Origin: Mycolicibacterium brisbanense
Lineage (GTDB): Bacteria > Actinomycetota > Actinomycetes > Mycobacteriales > Mycobacteriaceae
DNA: 64,000 nucleotides
Assembly: GCF_001570425.1 (NCBI RefSeq)
Contig: NZ_BCSX01000011.1
Coordinates: forward strand, 62,001 to 126,000
Reading direction: 5' to 3'
The position numbers were made by a program, and so were the translations under genes. Positions 45,737 to 54,604 of the stretch are shown one piece after another (position 1 is the stretch's first letter; each line of letters begins with the position of its first letter). Under the pieces are notes generated by a model. That model was not told the origin of the DNA. It saw only the letters and a list, made by a program, of their open reading frames with translations, and ran no database searches.

Positions 45737-45994
45737 GTGCCGAATTCGTCGATCAAGAACGAAAAGATGTATCGGGATCTTCGCAACGAAGGTGACTCCA
45801 AGGAGAAGGCGGCGAGGATATCCAACGCGGCCGCCCGAAAGGGCAGTTCCGCGCAAGGCCGCAAAGGTGGCAAGTCCGGCTCATATGAGGACTGGACAGT
45901 TGCCGACCTCAAGAAGCGGGCCAAACAAATTGGGCTGTCCGGCTATTCGTCGATGCGCAAGGACGAGCTGGTGAGCAAGCTACGTCACCATTGA
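45737..45994 (+). CDS. Rho N-terminal-like conserved mycobacterial protein
   Basis: Basic protein of 85 residues. The first half ([20 protein letters not shown], then [11 protein letters not shown]) is lysine-rich. The second half is a Rho N-terminal/SAP-like helical domain ([20 protein letters not shown]) ending in [12 protein letters not shown]. Nearly the same protein occurs in many mycobacteria, with unknown function; nucleic acid binding is likely. GAGGAGG lies eight bases before the chosen GTG at 45737. Confidence 0.85.
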   Translation: MPNSSIKNEKMYRDLRNEGDSKEKAARISNAAARKGSSAQGRKGGKSGSYEDWTVADLKKRAKQIGLSGYSSMRKDELVSKLRHH

Positions 45995-46133
45995 CGGGCC
46001 TTCGGTCAGTTGTCGGAGGTGTCCTGGCGCCCGCGGTGCTTGGCGCGGATGACAGTCATGCGAGCCGACTGGGCGCAGTGGTGCGGACGTAAGCCACCGA
46101 GCGTTCTCTTTGTCTGATTCCGGCGGCCGGTTG

Positions 46134-46265
46134 CTATGCGGATGCCGTCGCGGCCGCGCGGCGTCCCCGCCAACCGGAGATGGCGCGGATGGTGGAGGTG
46201 GTGGCCGGGATCAGGACCGGGAACAAGCCGATGAAGAAGAGGAGGAAGAAACCGAACACGGACAT
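46134..46265 (-). CDS. Small hydrophobic protein, 43 residues
   Basis: Short open frame beginning MSVFGFFLLFFIGLFPVLIP and ending in an Arg/Ala-rich tail. One membrane helix covers about residues 4-20. A weak GA-rich ribosome-binding site precedes the ATG. Small single-helix proteins of this kind are often missed; I do not recognise a family. Confidence 0.5.
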   Translation of the reverse strand: MSVFGFFLLFFIGLFPVLIPATTSTIRAISGWRGRRAAATASA

Positions 46266-46587
46266 GGCGAACTCACTCTCATTGCGGGGATTTGTGGCTG
46301 TCGCAGCTGGTTGAGGGCTTGTTGCTGCGTTCGCGACGTACGTTACGCAGCGCGGATCGGTGTGACGACGTCTTCGGCGGCTGAATTAGTGCGGGTTGAC
46401 TGTCCCCGGAGGACAAAACCGATCCGGACAACCAGGTTCGCCGTGGACAGCCGCGTTCCGGATCTCGGTGCAGAATGTCAGGCCCAGCGGGGCGTGTCGC
46501 CGCGGGCGGTGTGCCGCTTCACTGCGGCGGGGGACAGCGGCGTGGGCGTGGCCGCGCTGCTCGGCGGCAATGCCGAGTCCGCCACAC
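46266..46587. other. Gap without convincing gene
   Basis: About 320 bases between the small hydrophobic protein and the first UbiD gene. Open frames on the plus strand here have poor codon use and no recognisable start context. A short inverted repeat, TGTCC-CCGGA-GGACA, occurs at about 46401-46415. I see nothing else. Confidence 0.5.
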
Positions 46588-48219
46588 TCAGGGGCGGTGC
46601 CGCGGGTCGTAATTGTGCGTCACAGTCTGCGGCTCTGCCACGGCAAAGTCCCCGTCGGAGAACGTATATCGATACCACGGGGCGTCGTCGCAGCGACCCA
46701 GCTGGGGCCGCAGATTGCTGAACGCCCGATAGACCGTCCGGTAAGGCTGCCCGTTGAAGTGCTCGAGGATTTCCTTCCACGCCCGCGGCTTCTCGCGGAT
46801 GAGATCGGCCATCGCGGCCGTCAGGTCATCCTCTGACAGTGGCACCACATCGGCGGGCGGGTCCGGTAGGACGAACACCGAACTGCGGTCGAAGCTCGCC
46901 GGGCTGAACTGCGGTCCCATGGGGATGGTGCAGTCGAAGCCGATCTTGGATGCGGTGCCGGGTGCGACGTCGGAGCCGATCATCGGGTCGACCGTCATGG
47001 TGTTGCCGCCGGGCAGCAGCACAGTGTCCAGGTGGGGCATGTAGCGGAACGCCATGGCCAGTTGGACGGCGTTGTCGTCCCAGATGTCGATGTCCTCGTC
47101 GAACACCATCGCGATCTTCGGCAGGGCCAGCTTGGAGCAGGTCAGCATGATGCCGAGAGCCTGCTTGGCGTCACCACCGCCGTTGGGTTTGATCTTGGCG
47201 TACGCGATGTTCGAGAGGCCGCCCAACGGGCAGCGGACCTCTTTCACGTTGATACCGGCGAACTTCAGTGCACCGTAGATGTCGGCTTCCACCGCAGGCA
47301 ACTGCAGCATGTTGTCGGTGTACCAGGGGTGCGCCCCACCGATCGTGGCGTGCTGATAGATCCCGCCTCTGCGGTACGTCATGGCCTTCACGACGGCGCG
47401 GTAGTTGTGTTTGATGCCGCCACCGTACATACCGCTGAACTCTCCGTACGGACCCTCGTCGTGGGTCAGTCCTTCGGATGCGATCAGCTCGCACTCCAGG
47501 ACGATCTCGGCGTTGGCCGGGACCAGCACGTCGATGGTTTCGCAGCGCACCAGCTTGGCCGGGTGCCCGTAGAAGCTGCCCAGCACCTCGAAATCATCGG
47601 TGTCGGCGGGCACGCCCGTCAGCGACGCCACCTTGTCGAGGATGGGACCGCCGAGCACGATGGCGACCTCGAGGTTCTGCCCTTTCTCTTGTGCCGCAAT
47701 GGCGTTGATGCGCGCTCGGTGCGACGTGCAGGTCATGTCGAACATCTTCTCGTTGCGCGACCGAAACATGCTGCGATAGATGCCCCAGTCGTGCACACCG
47801 GTCTCGGGGTGACGGCTCACGACAAGGTTGTCGTTGGTATAGGCGTGCCCGTCGCGGTCATGGTGCAGGAACAGCGGCAGCCGCGTGAGGTCGACGTCAT
47901 CGCCGGTGAGAATGACCTCCTTGCACGGTGCGGTGTCGACGATTTCGGGTGTGATGCGGCCCTTGGCGAGCTCGCTCATCATGAAGCCGCTCTGGCTCTT
48001 GTCGCAGCCCAGACCCCACGCGTACTGATCCTGATTCGAGTACGCGTTCGCCAGAAACTGGAACTCACAGTCCTTGACGTTCTCGACCAGGACGGCGGTC
48101 AGTGGATTGGCTTCCATCACCGCCGGGAGTTCGTCGACCCGCTTCTCCTCGGTGACGCGGACCAGTAAGCCCGCTTTCTCCATCTCCTCGACGAACTCGG
48201 TCAGGCTCTGCTGAGGCAT
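46588..48219 (-). CDS. UbiD-family (de)carboxylase, second of a pair
   Basis: Prenylated-FMN-dependent decarboxylase family protein of 543 residues. Family blocks are visible: LPLFLHHDRDGHAYTNDNLV, GTY-like DWGIYRSMFRS, the catalytic region GLTHDEGPYGEFSGMYGGG with the conserved glutamate, and IAMVFDEDIDIWDD. It starts nine bases after the other UbiD gene, and the two are clearly related. The substrate is unknown; UbiD enzymes act on aromatic or alpha,beta-unsaturated acids. No ubiX-type prenyltransferase gene is in the window. Confidence 0.88.
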   Translation of the reverse strand: MPQQSLTEFVEEMEKAGLLVRVTEEKRVDELPAVMEANPLTAVLVENVKDCEFQFLANAYSNQDQYAWGLGCDKSQSGFMMSELAKGRITPEIVDTAPCKEVILTGDDVDLTRLPLFLHHDRDGHAYTNDNLVVSRHPETGVHDWGIYRSMFRSRNEKMFDMTCTSHRARINAIAAQEKGQNLEVAIVLGGPILDKVASLTGVPADTDDFEVLGSFYGHPAKLVRCETIDVLVPANAEIVLECELIASEGLTHDEGPYGEFSGMYGGGIKHNYRAVVKAMTYRRGGIYQHATIGGAHPWYTDNMLQLPAVEADIYGALKFAGINVKEVRCPLGGLSNIAYAKIKPNGGGDAKQALGIMLTCSKLALPKIAMVFDEDIDIWDDNAVQLAMAFRYMPHLDTVLLPGGNTMTVDPMIGSDVAPGTASKIGFDCTIPMGPQFSPASFDRSSVFVLPDPPADVVPLSEDDLTAAMADLIREKPRAWKEILEHFNGQPYRTVYRAFSNLRPQLGRCDDAPWYRYTFSDGDFAVAEPQTVTHNYDPRHRP

Positions 48220-48228
48220 CTCGGTGTC

Positions 48229-49680
48229 CTAGGCGGGAGTGGTTGCGGGCCGGGAGTTCTCGTCGAGCTCCGGAAAGTCGTAATCGCGCCAGCCCGGAAT
48301 GTCGGCCACTTCGACGACCCGTCCGCCGTGCTCCTCCAGCGCAGGCCCGCACACGTCGCCCACCTTCTTGACCACCGTGCCGTACGGATAGGTGGCGTCG
48401 GTACCGATCGCCGACCCGGTGCGCTGATCCTGCGGCAGGGACTCGTCGGCCGTCGGGTCCAGGGGGCCGCCGGGCAGGTTGTCGACGATGATGACGTCGC
48501 GTGCCGGTTGCGTGCGGAATGCCATGGCCCACTCGACCTGCTCGGAATCGTGCACGTCGATGTCGGGGTCCACCACGACAACCTGTTTCGGGCGCAGGTT
48601 GCTCCCCATCGTGGCCAGGATGAGGCTGCGAGCCTCGCCGGCGAAGCGCTGCCGCATCGCGATGACCACGCGGAAGTACACCCCGCCCGAGGCCGGGATG
48701 GCCACCTTCTCGATCGTCGGGAACTGCTGGCGCATCATGTCGAAGAACGACGCCTCGAACGAAAGTTGCTTGAGGATATGGTTTTCCGTGGTCGGGCGGC
48801 CGGTCAGCAGGGCCTGGAAGTAGGCTCCGTTGCGATGTGTGATCGCCGTCGGCCGTACCACGGGCTTCGGTGATGCGGCCGTGTAGTAGCCGGTGTATTC
48901 GCCCAGCGGGCCTTCCGTGACGGTCTGCGTGTAGTCCACTTCGAATTCGATGACGAACTCGGCATGCGCAGGCACCGACACGTCGTTGGTGCGGCACTTC
49001 ACCAATTCGACGGCAGCGCCCCGCATACCGCCGACAACCTCCCAGTCGCTGGTGTCCTCGGGCACCTGAATGGGGCACGAGTAGGCGATCATCGGATCGA
49101 CCCCGATCACCAGTGAGGCGCGAAACGTCTTGTGCCCCATGGCTCGCGCTTTGGCCTGGTTCTTGGCGAAGCGATGGTTGGGGATCGCCATCAGCGTCAT
49201 GGTCTTGTTGTCGATGATCTCGCAGCGGTAGTGCCCGATATCGGGCACGCCGGTCTCCGGGTCGTGACTGACGACGAAGCCGGGGGTGATGTACCGGCCG
49301 CCGTCGTCGGGACTGTACTTCGGCACGGGCAGCGTCGACAGGTCGATGTCGTCGCCGGTGATCACATTCTCGTGCGCCGGGCCGTCGTCGACGTACTTCG
49401 GCGGAATCCGGGTCTTCAGCCGCTGCACGATGTCGTCGAACGCGTTGTCCTCGGTGCAGCCGTAGGCGAGCAATGCCTTGGCACGCGAGTTGTAGACACC
49501 GCCGACCAGCGGGAATCCGGTGCCGTTGTTGTTGAACACGATGGCGGGGCCGCCGACGGCGGCGCTCTTGCGCATCGCCTTGGCGACTTCCAGTTCCAAC
49601 GCGACCGGCCGGTCGACCTCGATGAGCTGTCCTTGGTCTCGCAGCGCGCTCAGGAACGCGCGGAAGTCATCGAAGGGCAT
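48229..49680 (-). CDS. UbiD-family (de)carboxylase, first of a pair
   Basis: A 483-residue UbiD-family protein beginning DFRAFLSALRDQGQLIEVDRP, the usual entry motif. The middle has YITPGFVVSHDPETGVPDIG, HRFAKNQAKARAMGHK and the catalytic-region EGPLGEYTGYYTA. VVVVDPDIDVHD is the distal family block. It is the first gene of a two-gene operon with a diverged paralogue, suggesting two subunits or two sequential substrates. The ipd cholesterol operon lies just beyond the TIGR02444 gene. Confidence 0.9.
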   Translation of the reverse strand: MPFDDFRAFLSALRDQGQLIEVDRPVALELEVAKAMRKSAAVGGPAIVFNNNGTGFPLVGGVYNSRAKALLAYGCTEDNAFDDIVQRLKTRIPPKYVDDGPAHENVITGDDIDLSTLPVPKYSPDDGGRYITPGFVVSHDPETGVPDIGHYRCEIIDNKTMTLMAIPNHRFAKNQAKARAMGHKTFRASLVIGVDPMIAYSCPIQVPEDTSDWEVVGGMRGAAVELVKCRTNDVSVPAHAEFVIEFEVDYTQTVTEGPLGEYTGYYTAASPKPVVRPTAITHRNGAYFQALLTGRPTTENHILKQLSFEASFFDMMRQQFPTIEKVAIPASGGVYFRVVIAMRQRFAGEARSLILATMGSNLRPKQVVVVDPDIDVHDSEQVEWAMAFRTQPARDVIIVDNLPGGPLDPTADESLPQDQRTGSAIGTDATYPYGTVVKKVGDVCGPALEEHGGRVVEVADIPGWRDYDFPELDENSRPATTPA

Positions 49681-49780
49681 CGCTTGGCGCCATCCTTAAT
49701 CTGGTGTTCCCGTAGCCACGGCAAATAACTGTCTACTACGACTAGGCAGGTGGGACCACCGAACAGCACAATTGGTCACC

Positions 49781-50272
49781 GTGCAGTTACCAGATTTTGC
49801 CCTGCGGGTGCACAGCGCCGACGGGGTCGGGCCCGCGTGCGTGCTGTTGCAGGACCGGTTCGGCGTCGATGTCAACGTGCTCCTGTTCGCCGCTCGCGTC
49901 GGTACCAGAGGGCCGTTGACGCCGCCCGTGTTGCAGTCCGCGACCGCGCGGGTGGCGCAGTGGCATGCCGAGGTGGTCCGGCCGCTGCGGGGCGTGCGAC
50001 GGCGGCTCAAGTCCGGGCCGGCGCCCGCGCCGAGCCCTGCCACCGCCGAACTCCGTGAGCAGCTTCAGGGTCTGGAAATCCGCGCCGAGCTGATCGAGCT
50101 CGGCGAACTCGATGCCCTCGTACCCGACACCGCTGCGGTAACCGACGATCCCACCGCGCAGGTCACCGCGGCCTTGCTGCTGGTCCTACGCGCACACTCG
50201 CAGCGGCCGTTGACCGCTGACGAAGACGCCGCGCTGGCCACCATCGCGGCGGCCGCCGCGGCCGCCGCCTGA
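49781..50272 (+). CDS. TIGR02444 family protein
   Basis: A protein of about 163 residues. The N-terminal block LPDFALRVHSADGVGPACVL with LQDRFGVDVNVLLFAARVG is the signature of the TIGR02444/DUF2390 family, best known in proteobacteria. The C-terminus is helical and very alanine-rich. Function unknown. The start could also be a TTG three codons upstream. Its position between UbiD genes and ipdC gives no clear hint of function. Confidence 0.75.
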   Translation: MQLPDFALRVHSADGVGPACVLLQDRFGVDVNVLLFAARVGTRGPLTPPVLQSATARVAQWHAEVVRPLRGVRRRLKSGPAPAPSPATAELREQLQGLEIRAELIELGELDALVPDTAAVTDDPTAQVTAALLLVLRAHSQRPLTADEDAALATIAAAAAAAA

Positions 50273-50287
50273 CCCGCGGGAGAAGAG

Positions 50288-51358
50288 TTACTGGATGTAG
50301 CTGCTCGCGGAGCGCAGGTGCGCGACGGCCTCGTCGACGATCGCAGGCACCAGATCGGCGCACGACGGCAGATCCTCGATGATTCCCGCGACCTGACCCG
50401 ATGCCAGCACGCCTGCCTCGGTGTTGCCTTCCACCAGGCCGGCTTTCAGCAGCATCGGAGTGTTGGCCGCCATGACCACCTGCGACCACGTCAGATCCTT
50501 ACCGTGCCGCATGGCCAGGCCGTCCTTGATCATCGACTTCCAGGTCATCCCGGACAGCTTCTTGAACTTCTGCGCATTGCCCACGGCGGCGGCGAAACCA
50601 CGGACCGGTGAACCGCTTTCGAGCTTCTCCACCAGGCCCGTGCGCAGCACGCGGTGCGGCATGCCGTCGACTCGGGTGGACACCACGGTGCCGTCGAGCG
50701 CCGCCTGCAGATAGCGCTGCTTGACGGCGTCGGGCACCGTCGAATCCGAGGTCAGCAGAAACCGGGTGCCCATCGCAACACCCGCAGCGCCGTAACTCAA
50801 GGCCGCGGCCAGCCCTCGCCCGTCGAAGAACCCGCCCGCGGCCACGACGGGCATCCCGGTGTCCGCCACGGCGTCAAGCACCGACGGCAGCAGCAGGGTG
50901 GTGGCGATCGGGCCGGTGTGGCCACCTCCCTCGCCGCCTTGCACGATCACCGCGTCGGCGCCCCAACTCGCCACCTTCTTGGCGTGCTTGGCGAGGCCGA
51001 CGGACGGGATGACCACCACGCCCGCGTCTTTGAGCTTGGCGATCAGGTCGGGTTTGGGTGCCAGGGCGAAGGAGGCGACTTTGACTCCTTCGCGGATCAG
51101 GAGGTCGACGCGCGCGTCGGCGTCGCCGGCGTCGGCACGGATGTTGATGCCGAACGGTTTGTCGGTGGCAGACTTGACCTTGCTGACGGCGGTTTGCAGT
51201 TCCTCGAGCGTCATGGTCGCCGACGCCAGGATGCCCAGGCCTCCGGCGTTGGAGGTCGCCGAAACCAGCCGAGCCCCGGCCACCCAGCCCATGCCGGTCT
51301 GCACCACGGGATGTTCGATGCCAACCAGCTCGGTCAGCGGGGTTTTGAGCGTGCCCAT
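50288..51358 (-). CDS. ipdC: IpdC-like flavin reductase/nitronate monooxygenase family
   Basis: FMN-binding TIM-barrel protein of 356 residues in the nitronate monooxygenase/enoyl reductase family. Key blocks are HPVVQTGMGWVAGARLVSA, VIVQGGEGGGHTGP and VVAAGGFFDGRGLAAAL with the FMN phosphate site GVAMGTRFL. Gene order next to ipdB, ipdA and echA20 matches M. tuberculosis Rv3553-Rv3550, where this protein (IpdC) works in cholesterol ring C/D breakdown. Three bases separate it from ipdB. Confidence 0.92.
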   Translation of the reverse strand: MGTLKTPLTELVGIEHPVVQTGMGWVAGARLVSATSNAGGLGILASATMTLEELQTAVSKVKSATDKPFGINIRADAGDADARVDLLIREGVKVASFALAPKPDLIAKLKDAGVVVIPSVGLAKHAKKVASWGADAVIVQGGEGGGHTGPIATTLLLPSVLDAVADTGMPVVAAGGFFDGRGLAAALSYGAAGVAMGTRFLLTSDSTVPDAVKQRYLQAALDGTVVSTRVDGMPHRVLRTGLVEKLESGSPVRGFAAAVGNAQKFKKLSGMTWKSMIKDGLAMRHGKDLTWSQVVMAANTPMLLKAGLVEGNTEAGVLASGQVAGIIEDLPSCADLVPAIVDEAVAHLRSASSYIQ

Positions 51359-51361
51359 CGG

Positions 51362-52111
51362 CTAGACCTTGACCTCTTTGTCTCGCAACGACTTCGGATC
51401 GATCACTTCACGCAGGAGGGTGAGCTCCTCGTCGGTGGCCAACCGGGTGGTCTCGGCGGACTCCAGCCCGTGCACCTCGAATGACGTGTTGTCGGCGACC
51501 TGCTGGGCTTCGACGCCCGGATGCAGCGACACCGCGCGCATCTGGTGGTCCGGGCCGTTGAAGTCGAACACCCCGAGGTTGGTCACCACGCGGTAGACGT
51601 TGACGAAGCGGTACGCGGGATTGTCGGCATCGACCTTGTCCCAACCGATTCCGGACACGATGTCGACGGATTCGCAGAACACGCGCTTGGAGTGGTTGCC
51701 CACCCAGTAGCTGGTGGCGTGGTTGATGGTGTTGCCCGGTGCGCCGCGGACCCCGAACATCTGTCGCGTCGGATGCTGCAGCGGCCCGAACGCCGACAGG
51801 TTCTGATTGCCGTACCGGTCGATCTGGTTGGCTCCCATCACGACATGGCGCCTGCCCCAGGCCAGCGTCTCGAAGACCCGGCCGAACGGCATCCAGCCCT
51901 CGATCGTGGCGGCCGCACCGATGGCAGGGGTGTCGGCGATGAGCCGGGCCTCTCCGTCGGTCAGCACGATGTCGGGGGAGAAGGTCAACCGGGCCAGCCG
52001 GGCGCCGACCGACACGATGGTGGTCATCGGGCTGACCATGATCTCGCCGGCGTCCCGGAACAGTTCGGCACAGGCGACGGCGCACACCTCGGCGCGGGTA
52101 ACGGCAATCAT
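51362..52111 (-). CDS. ipdB: Cholesterol ring-cleaving CoA-transferase-like hydrolase, beta subunit
   Basis: Beta subunit (249 residues) of IpdAB, which opens the last steroid ring (COCHEA-CoA hydrolase) despite its CoA-transferase fold. The sequence has PDIVLTDGEARLIADTP, GWMPFGRVFETLAWGRRHV and ANQIDRYGNQN. The ATG shares one base with the ipdA stop. Homologue of Rv3552. Confidence 0.93.
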   Translation of the reverse strand: MIAVTRAEVCAVACAELFRDAGEIMVSPMTTIVSVGARLARLTFSPDIVLTDGEARLIADTPAIGAAATIEGWMPFGRVFETLAWGRRHVVMGANQIDRYGNQNLSAFGPLQHPTRQMFGVRGAPGNTINHATSYWVGNHSKRVFCESVDIVSGIGWDKVDADNPAYRFVNVYRVVTNLGVFDFNGPDHQMRAVSLHPGVEAQQVADNTSFEVHGLESAETTRLATDEELTLLREVIDPKSLRDKEVKV

Positions 52112-52986
52112 CACTGCTCCTCCTTGAAGGCACGGACTGCGGCCTGGTAATCGGCCTCGCTGCCCGACAGATAGGTCTTGACGAACTCGGCCCACGTCTC
52201 GTCCGAGGCTGCCGCCTCGGCGTAGTGACGCTGAAACTTCTCGTCGCGCCGGTAGTCGGGTTCGTTGGTGGTGAAATGGGCGCCGTTCGGCGCCTCCACC
52301 ACAGAGTCGACCATCATCCGGTTGATCAGCAGGGCCTGCGGTGGAACGGCTTTGACGAGTTCCTCGGTGGACACGACGCGTTCCACGGAGAGGAAGCGAT
52401 TGGCCGCCGACATCAGGAACAGGTCGTCGAAGTACGGGTCGATTCCGGTGTAGGCCGCATTTCCCTGGGCGTCGCCGAGATTCATGTGGACGAAGGCCGC
52501 GTCGAGCGTCAGCGCGGGCATGGCGATGAGCTCCTCGTAACCGTTGCCGGTGGGGTAAGGGGAGAGCACGGTCCTGAGCTCGTCACCCCAGAACGCGCGC
52601 ACGTCACTGCCCAGACCGGCGCGGATCGGCAGGAACGGCAGCCGTTGTGCGGCGGCCTGCAGACCGCAGCGCAGCATGCCCTCGTCCATCTCACGTGCCT
52701 CGATGGCGCCCGAGGTGCGGGCCTTGGCGAACCACGGGTCGTAGAACGGCGGCGAATCCAGCGACACGAAGCCGTAGTAGACGCGCTTGACCTTGCCCGC
52801 CGAGCACAGCAGGCCCAGGTCGGGGCCGCCATAGGTGACCACCGTGAGGTCCTTGACGTCGGTGCGCAACAGCGCGCGGATGAACGCCATGGGCTTGCGC
52901 CGGGACCCCCAACCACCGATGCCGATGGTCATGCCGCTTTCGATCGACGTGACGGCTTCGTCGAGAGTTGTTCTCTTGTCGGTCAT
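52111..52986 (-). CDS. ipdA: Cholesterol ring-cleaving CoA-transferase-like hydrolase, alpha subunit
   Basis: Alpha subunit (291 residues) of IpdAB. It starts KRTTLDEAVTSIESGMTIGI and has GGWGSRRKPMAFIRALLR, the GYEELIAMPALTLDAAFVH block and DAQGNAAYTGIDPYFDDLFL. Matches Rv3551 in length and position. Its ATG overlaps the echA20 stop by four bases. Acts in the cytoplasm late in cholesterol breakdown, as known from M. tuberculosis and Rhodococcus. Confidence 0.93.
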   Translation of the reverse strand: MTDKRTTLDEAVTSIESGMTIGIGGWGSRRKPMAFIRALLRTDVKDLTVVTYGGPDLGLLCSAGKVKRVYYGFVSLDSPPFYDPWFAKARTSGAIEAREMDEGMLRCGLQAAAQRLPFLPIRAGLGSDVRAFWGDELRTVLSPYPTGNGYEELIAMPALTLDAAFVHMNLGDAQGNAAYTGIDPYFDDLFLMSAANRFLSVERVVSTEELVKAVPPQALLINRMMVDSVVEAPNGAHFTTNEPDYRRDEKFQRHYAEAAASDETWAEFVKTYLSGSEADYQAAVRAFKEEQ

Positions 52987-53738
52987 TTCGACCCCTTGTC
53001 GGTTCCGGCGAAGGCGTCACGGTGCTCGTCGGAGACGCCCGAGAGGTTGAGTTCGAACGTAAAGCCTTGTTCCATGCGGTATCTCGCGGTGACCGGCTGC
53101 ACGTCGATGAAGTTCAGCGCTTCCTTGGCTGCCCGGATCACCCGGGTGTCCTTGCTGGCGATGTCGCGGGCCACCCGCAGCGCGGCCTCGTCGAGGTCTG
53201 CGCGCGGCACCACCTCGTGCACCGAACCGAAGTGGTGCAGGGTCTCGGCGTCAACGGTGGCGGCGGTGAAGAACAATCGCCGCATCATGTGCTGCGGCAC
53301 CAGCCGTGACAGGTGCGTGGCCGCTCCCAGGGCGCCGCGTTCAACCTCGGGCAGGCCGAACTTGGCGTCATCGGAGGCGACGATGACGTCGGCGTTGCCG
53401 ACCAGGCCGATGCCGCCGCCGACGCAGAAGCCGTTGACCGCCGCGACCACCGGCACCTCGCACTCGTAGACCGCCTTGAATGCTGCGTAGCAACCACGGT
53501 TGGCGTCGATGAGCGCGGTGAAGCCCTCGGTGTTCTGCATCTCCTTGATGTCGACGCCCGCGTTGAAGCCACGGCCCTCGGCCCGCAGGATCACCACGTG
53601 GGTGCTGCGGTCCCGGCCCGCCGCCGTGATGGCGTCGGCCAGCTCGAACCATCCCCGCGACGGGATGGCGTTGACGGGCGGGTAGTTCACGGTGACCGAG
53701 ACGATGCCCGGTTCGACAGTGGTGGATGTGATCGTCAT
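52983..53738 (-). CDS. echA20: Enoyl-CoA hydratase/crotonase family, EchA20-like
   Basis: Crotonase-fold enzyme of 251 residues. Oxyanion-hole segments are RGFNAGVDIKEMQ and NGFCVGGGIGLVGNADVIVA; GLPEVERGALGAATHLSRL carries the active-site region. In M. tuberculosis EchA20 (Rv3550) hydrolyses a ring of a steroid CoA intermediate just before IpdAB. First gene of the minus-strand ipd operon, divergent from an SDR gene across a KstR2 site. Confidence 0.92.
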   Translation of the reverse strand: MTITSTTVEPGIVSVTVNYPPVNAIPSRGWFELADAITAAGRDRSTHVVILRAEGRGFNAGVDIKEMQNTEGFTALIDANRGCYAAFKAVYECEVPVVAAVNGFCVGGGIGLVGNADVIVASDDAKFGLPEVERGALGAATHLSRLVPQHMMRRLFFTAATVDAETLHHFGSVHEVVPRADLDEAALRVARDIASKDTRVIRAAKEALNFIDVQPVTARYRMEQGFTFELNLSGVSDEHRDAFAGTDKGSK

Positions 53739-53770
53739 GGGTTTCCTGATCGTTCCGTCGTCGCTACCTA

Positions 53771-53784
53771 AGCAAGCACTTGCT
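53771..53784. promoter_or_regulatory. KstR2 operator
   Basis: AGCAAGCACTTGCT fits the KstR2 consensus AnCAAGnnCTTGnT exactly, and the palindrome extends by one base on each side. It lies 32 bases from the echA20 start and 15 bases before the divergent SDR start, so it can repress both operons until a cholesterol-derived CoA ester is present. Confidence 0.88.
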
Positions 53785-53799
53785 TGGTACGCTAGCACA

Positions 53800-54579
53800 G
53801 TGACAGATACGCCAGAAGTCGGTGCCATCAATTTGGGGCTGACTGGCAAAGTGGTGCTGGTAACCGGTGGAGTACGAGGGGTCGGCGCCGGAATCAGCGC
53901 CGTTTTCGCCGGTCAGGGTGCCACTGTGGTGACCTGCGCGCGCCGTGCCGTCGAGGGGCTGCCGTACGAGTTCCACAGCTGCGACGTCCGGGACGACGAT
54001 TCGGTGAAGGCGATGATCGACGCGGTGGTCGCCGCACATGGCCGGCTGGACGTCGTGGTGAACAACGCGGGCGGTTCGCCCTATGTGGCGGCCGCGGACG
54101 CGTCGGCGAAGTTCAGCACCAAGATCATCGAGCTCAATCTGCTCGGCCCACTGTCGGTTTCCCAACACGCCAACGCGGTCATGCAGAAGCAGGACGGCGG
54201 CGGCTCGATCATCAACATCTCCAGTGTGAGCGGGCGCAGGCCCACACCGGGAACCGCGGCCTACGGCGCCGCCAAGGCCGGCGTGGACAATCTGACCGCG
54301 ACGCTGGCCGTCGAGTGGGCGCCCAAGGTCCGGGTGAACTCGGTGGTGGTCGGCATGGTCGAGACCGAACAGTCCGAATTGTTCTACGGCGACGCCGAAT
54401 CCGTGGCCGCCGTGGCCGCCACCGTACCGCTGGGCAGGCTGGCGAAACCGGCCGACATCGGTTGGGCCGCAGCATTCTTGACGTCCGACGTGGCGTCCTA
54501 CATCAGTGGCGCCACTCTCGAAGTCCATGGTGGCGGCGAGCCACCGCAGTACCTGGCAGCTTCCAGCGCCAACAAATAA
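53800..54579 (+). CDS. Short-chain dehydrogenase (Rv3549c-like)
   Basis: NAD(P)-dependent SDR of 259 residues. The cofactor motif is VLVTGGVRGVGAGIS, NNAG follows in VVVNNAGGSP, and the catalytic Ser-Tyr-Lys is in NISSVSGRR and AAYGAAKAG. GTG at 53800 just after the KstR2 operator. By position it is the homologue of Rv3549c in the KstR2 regulon. The exact steroid-derived substrate is not settled as far as I know. Confidence 0.9.
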   Translation: MTDTPEVGAINLGLTGKVVLVTGGVRGVGAGISAVFAGQGATVVTCARRAVEGLPYEFHSCDVRDDDSVKAMIDAVVAAHGRLDVVVNNAGGSPYVAAADASAKFSTKIIELNLLGPLSVSQHANAVMQKQDGGGSIINISSVSGRRPTPGTAAYGAAKAGVDNLTATLAVEWAPKVRVNSVVVGMVETEQSELFYGDAESVAAVAATVPLGRLAKPADIGWAAAFLTSDVASYISGATLEVHGGGEPPQYLAASSANK

Positions 54580-54604
54580 GCGGAACCAAAAAGGAGATAT
54601 AGCA

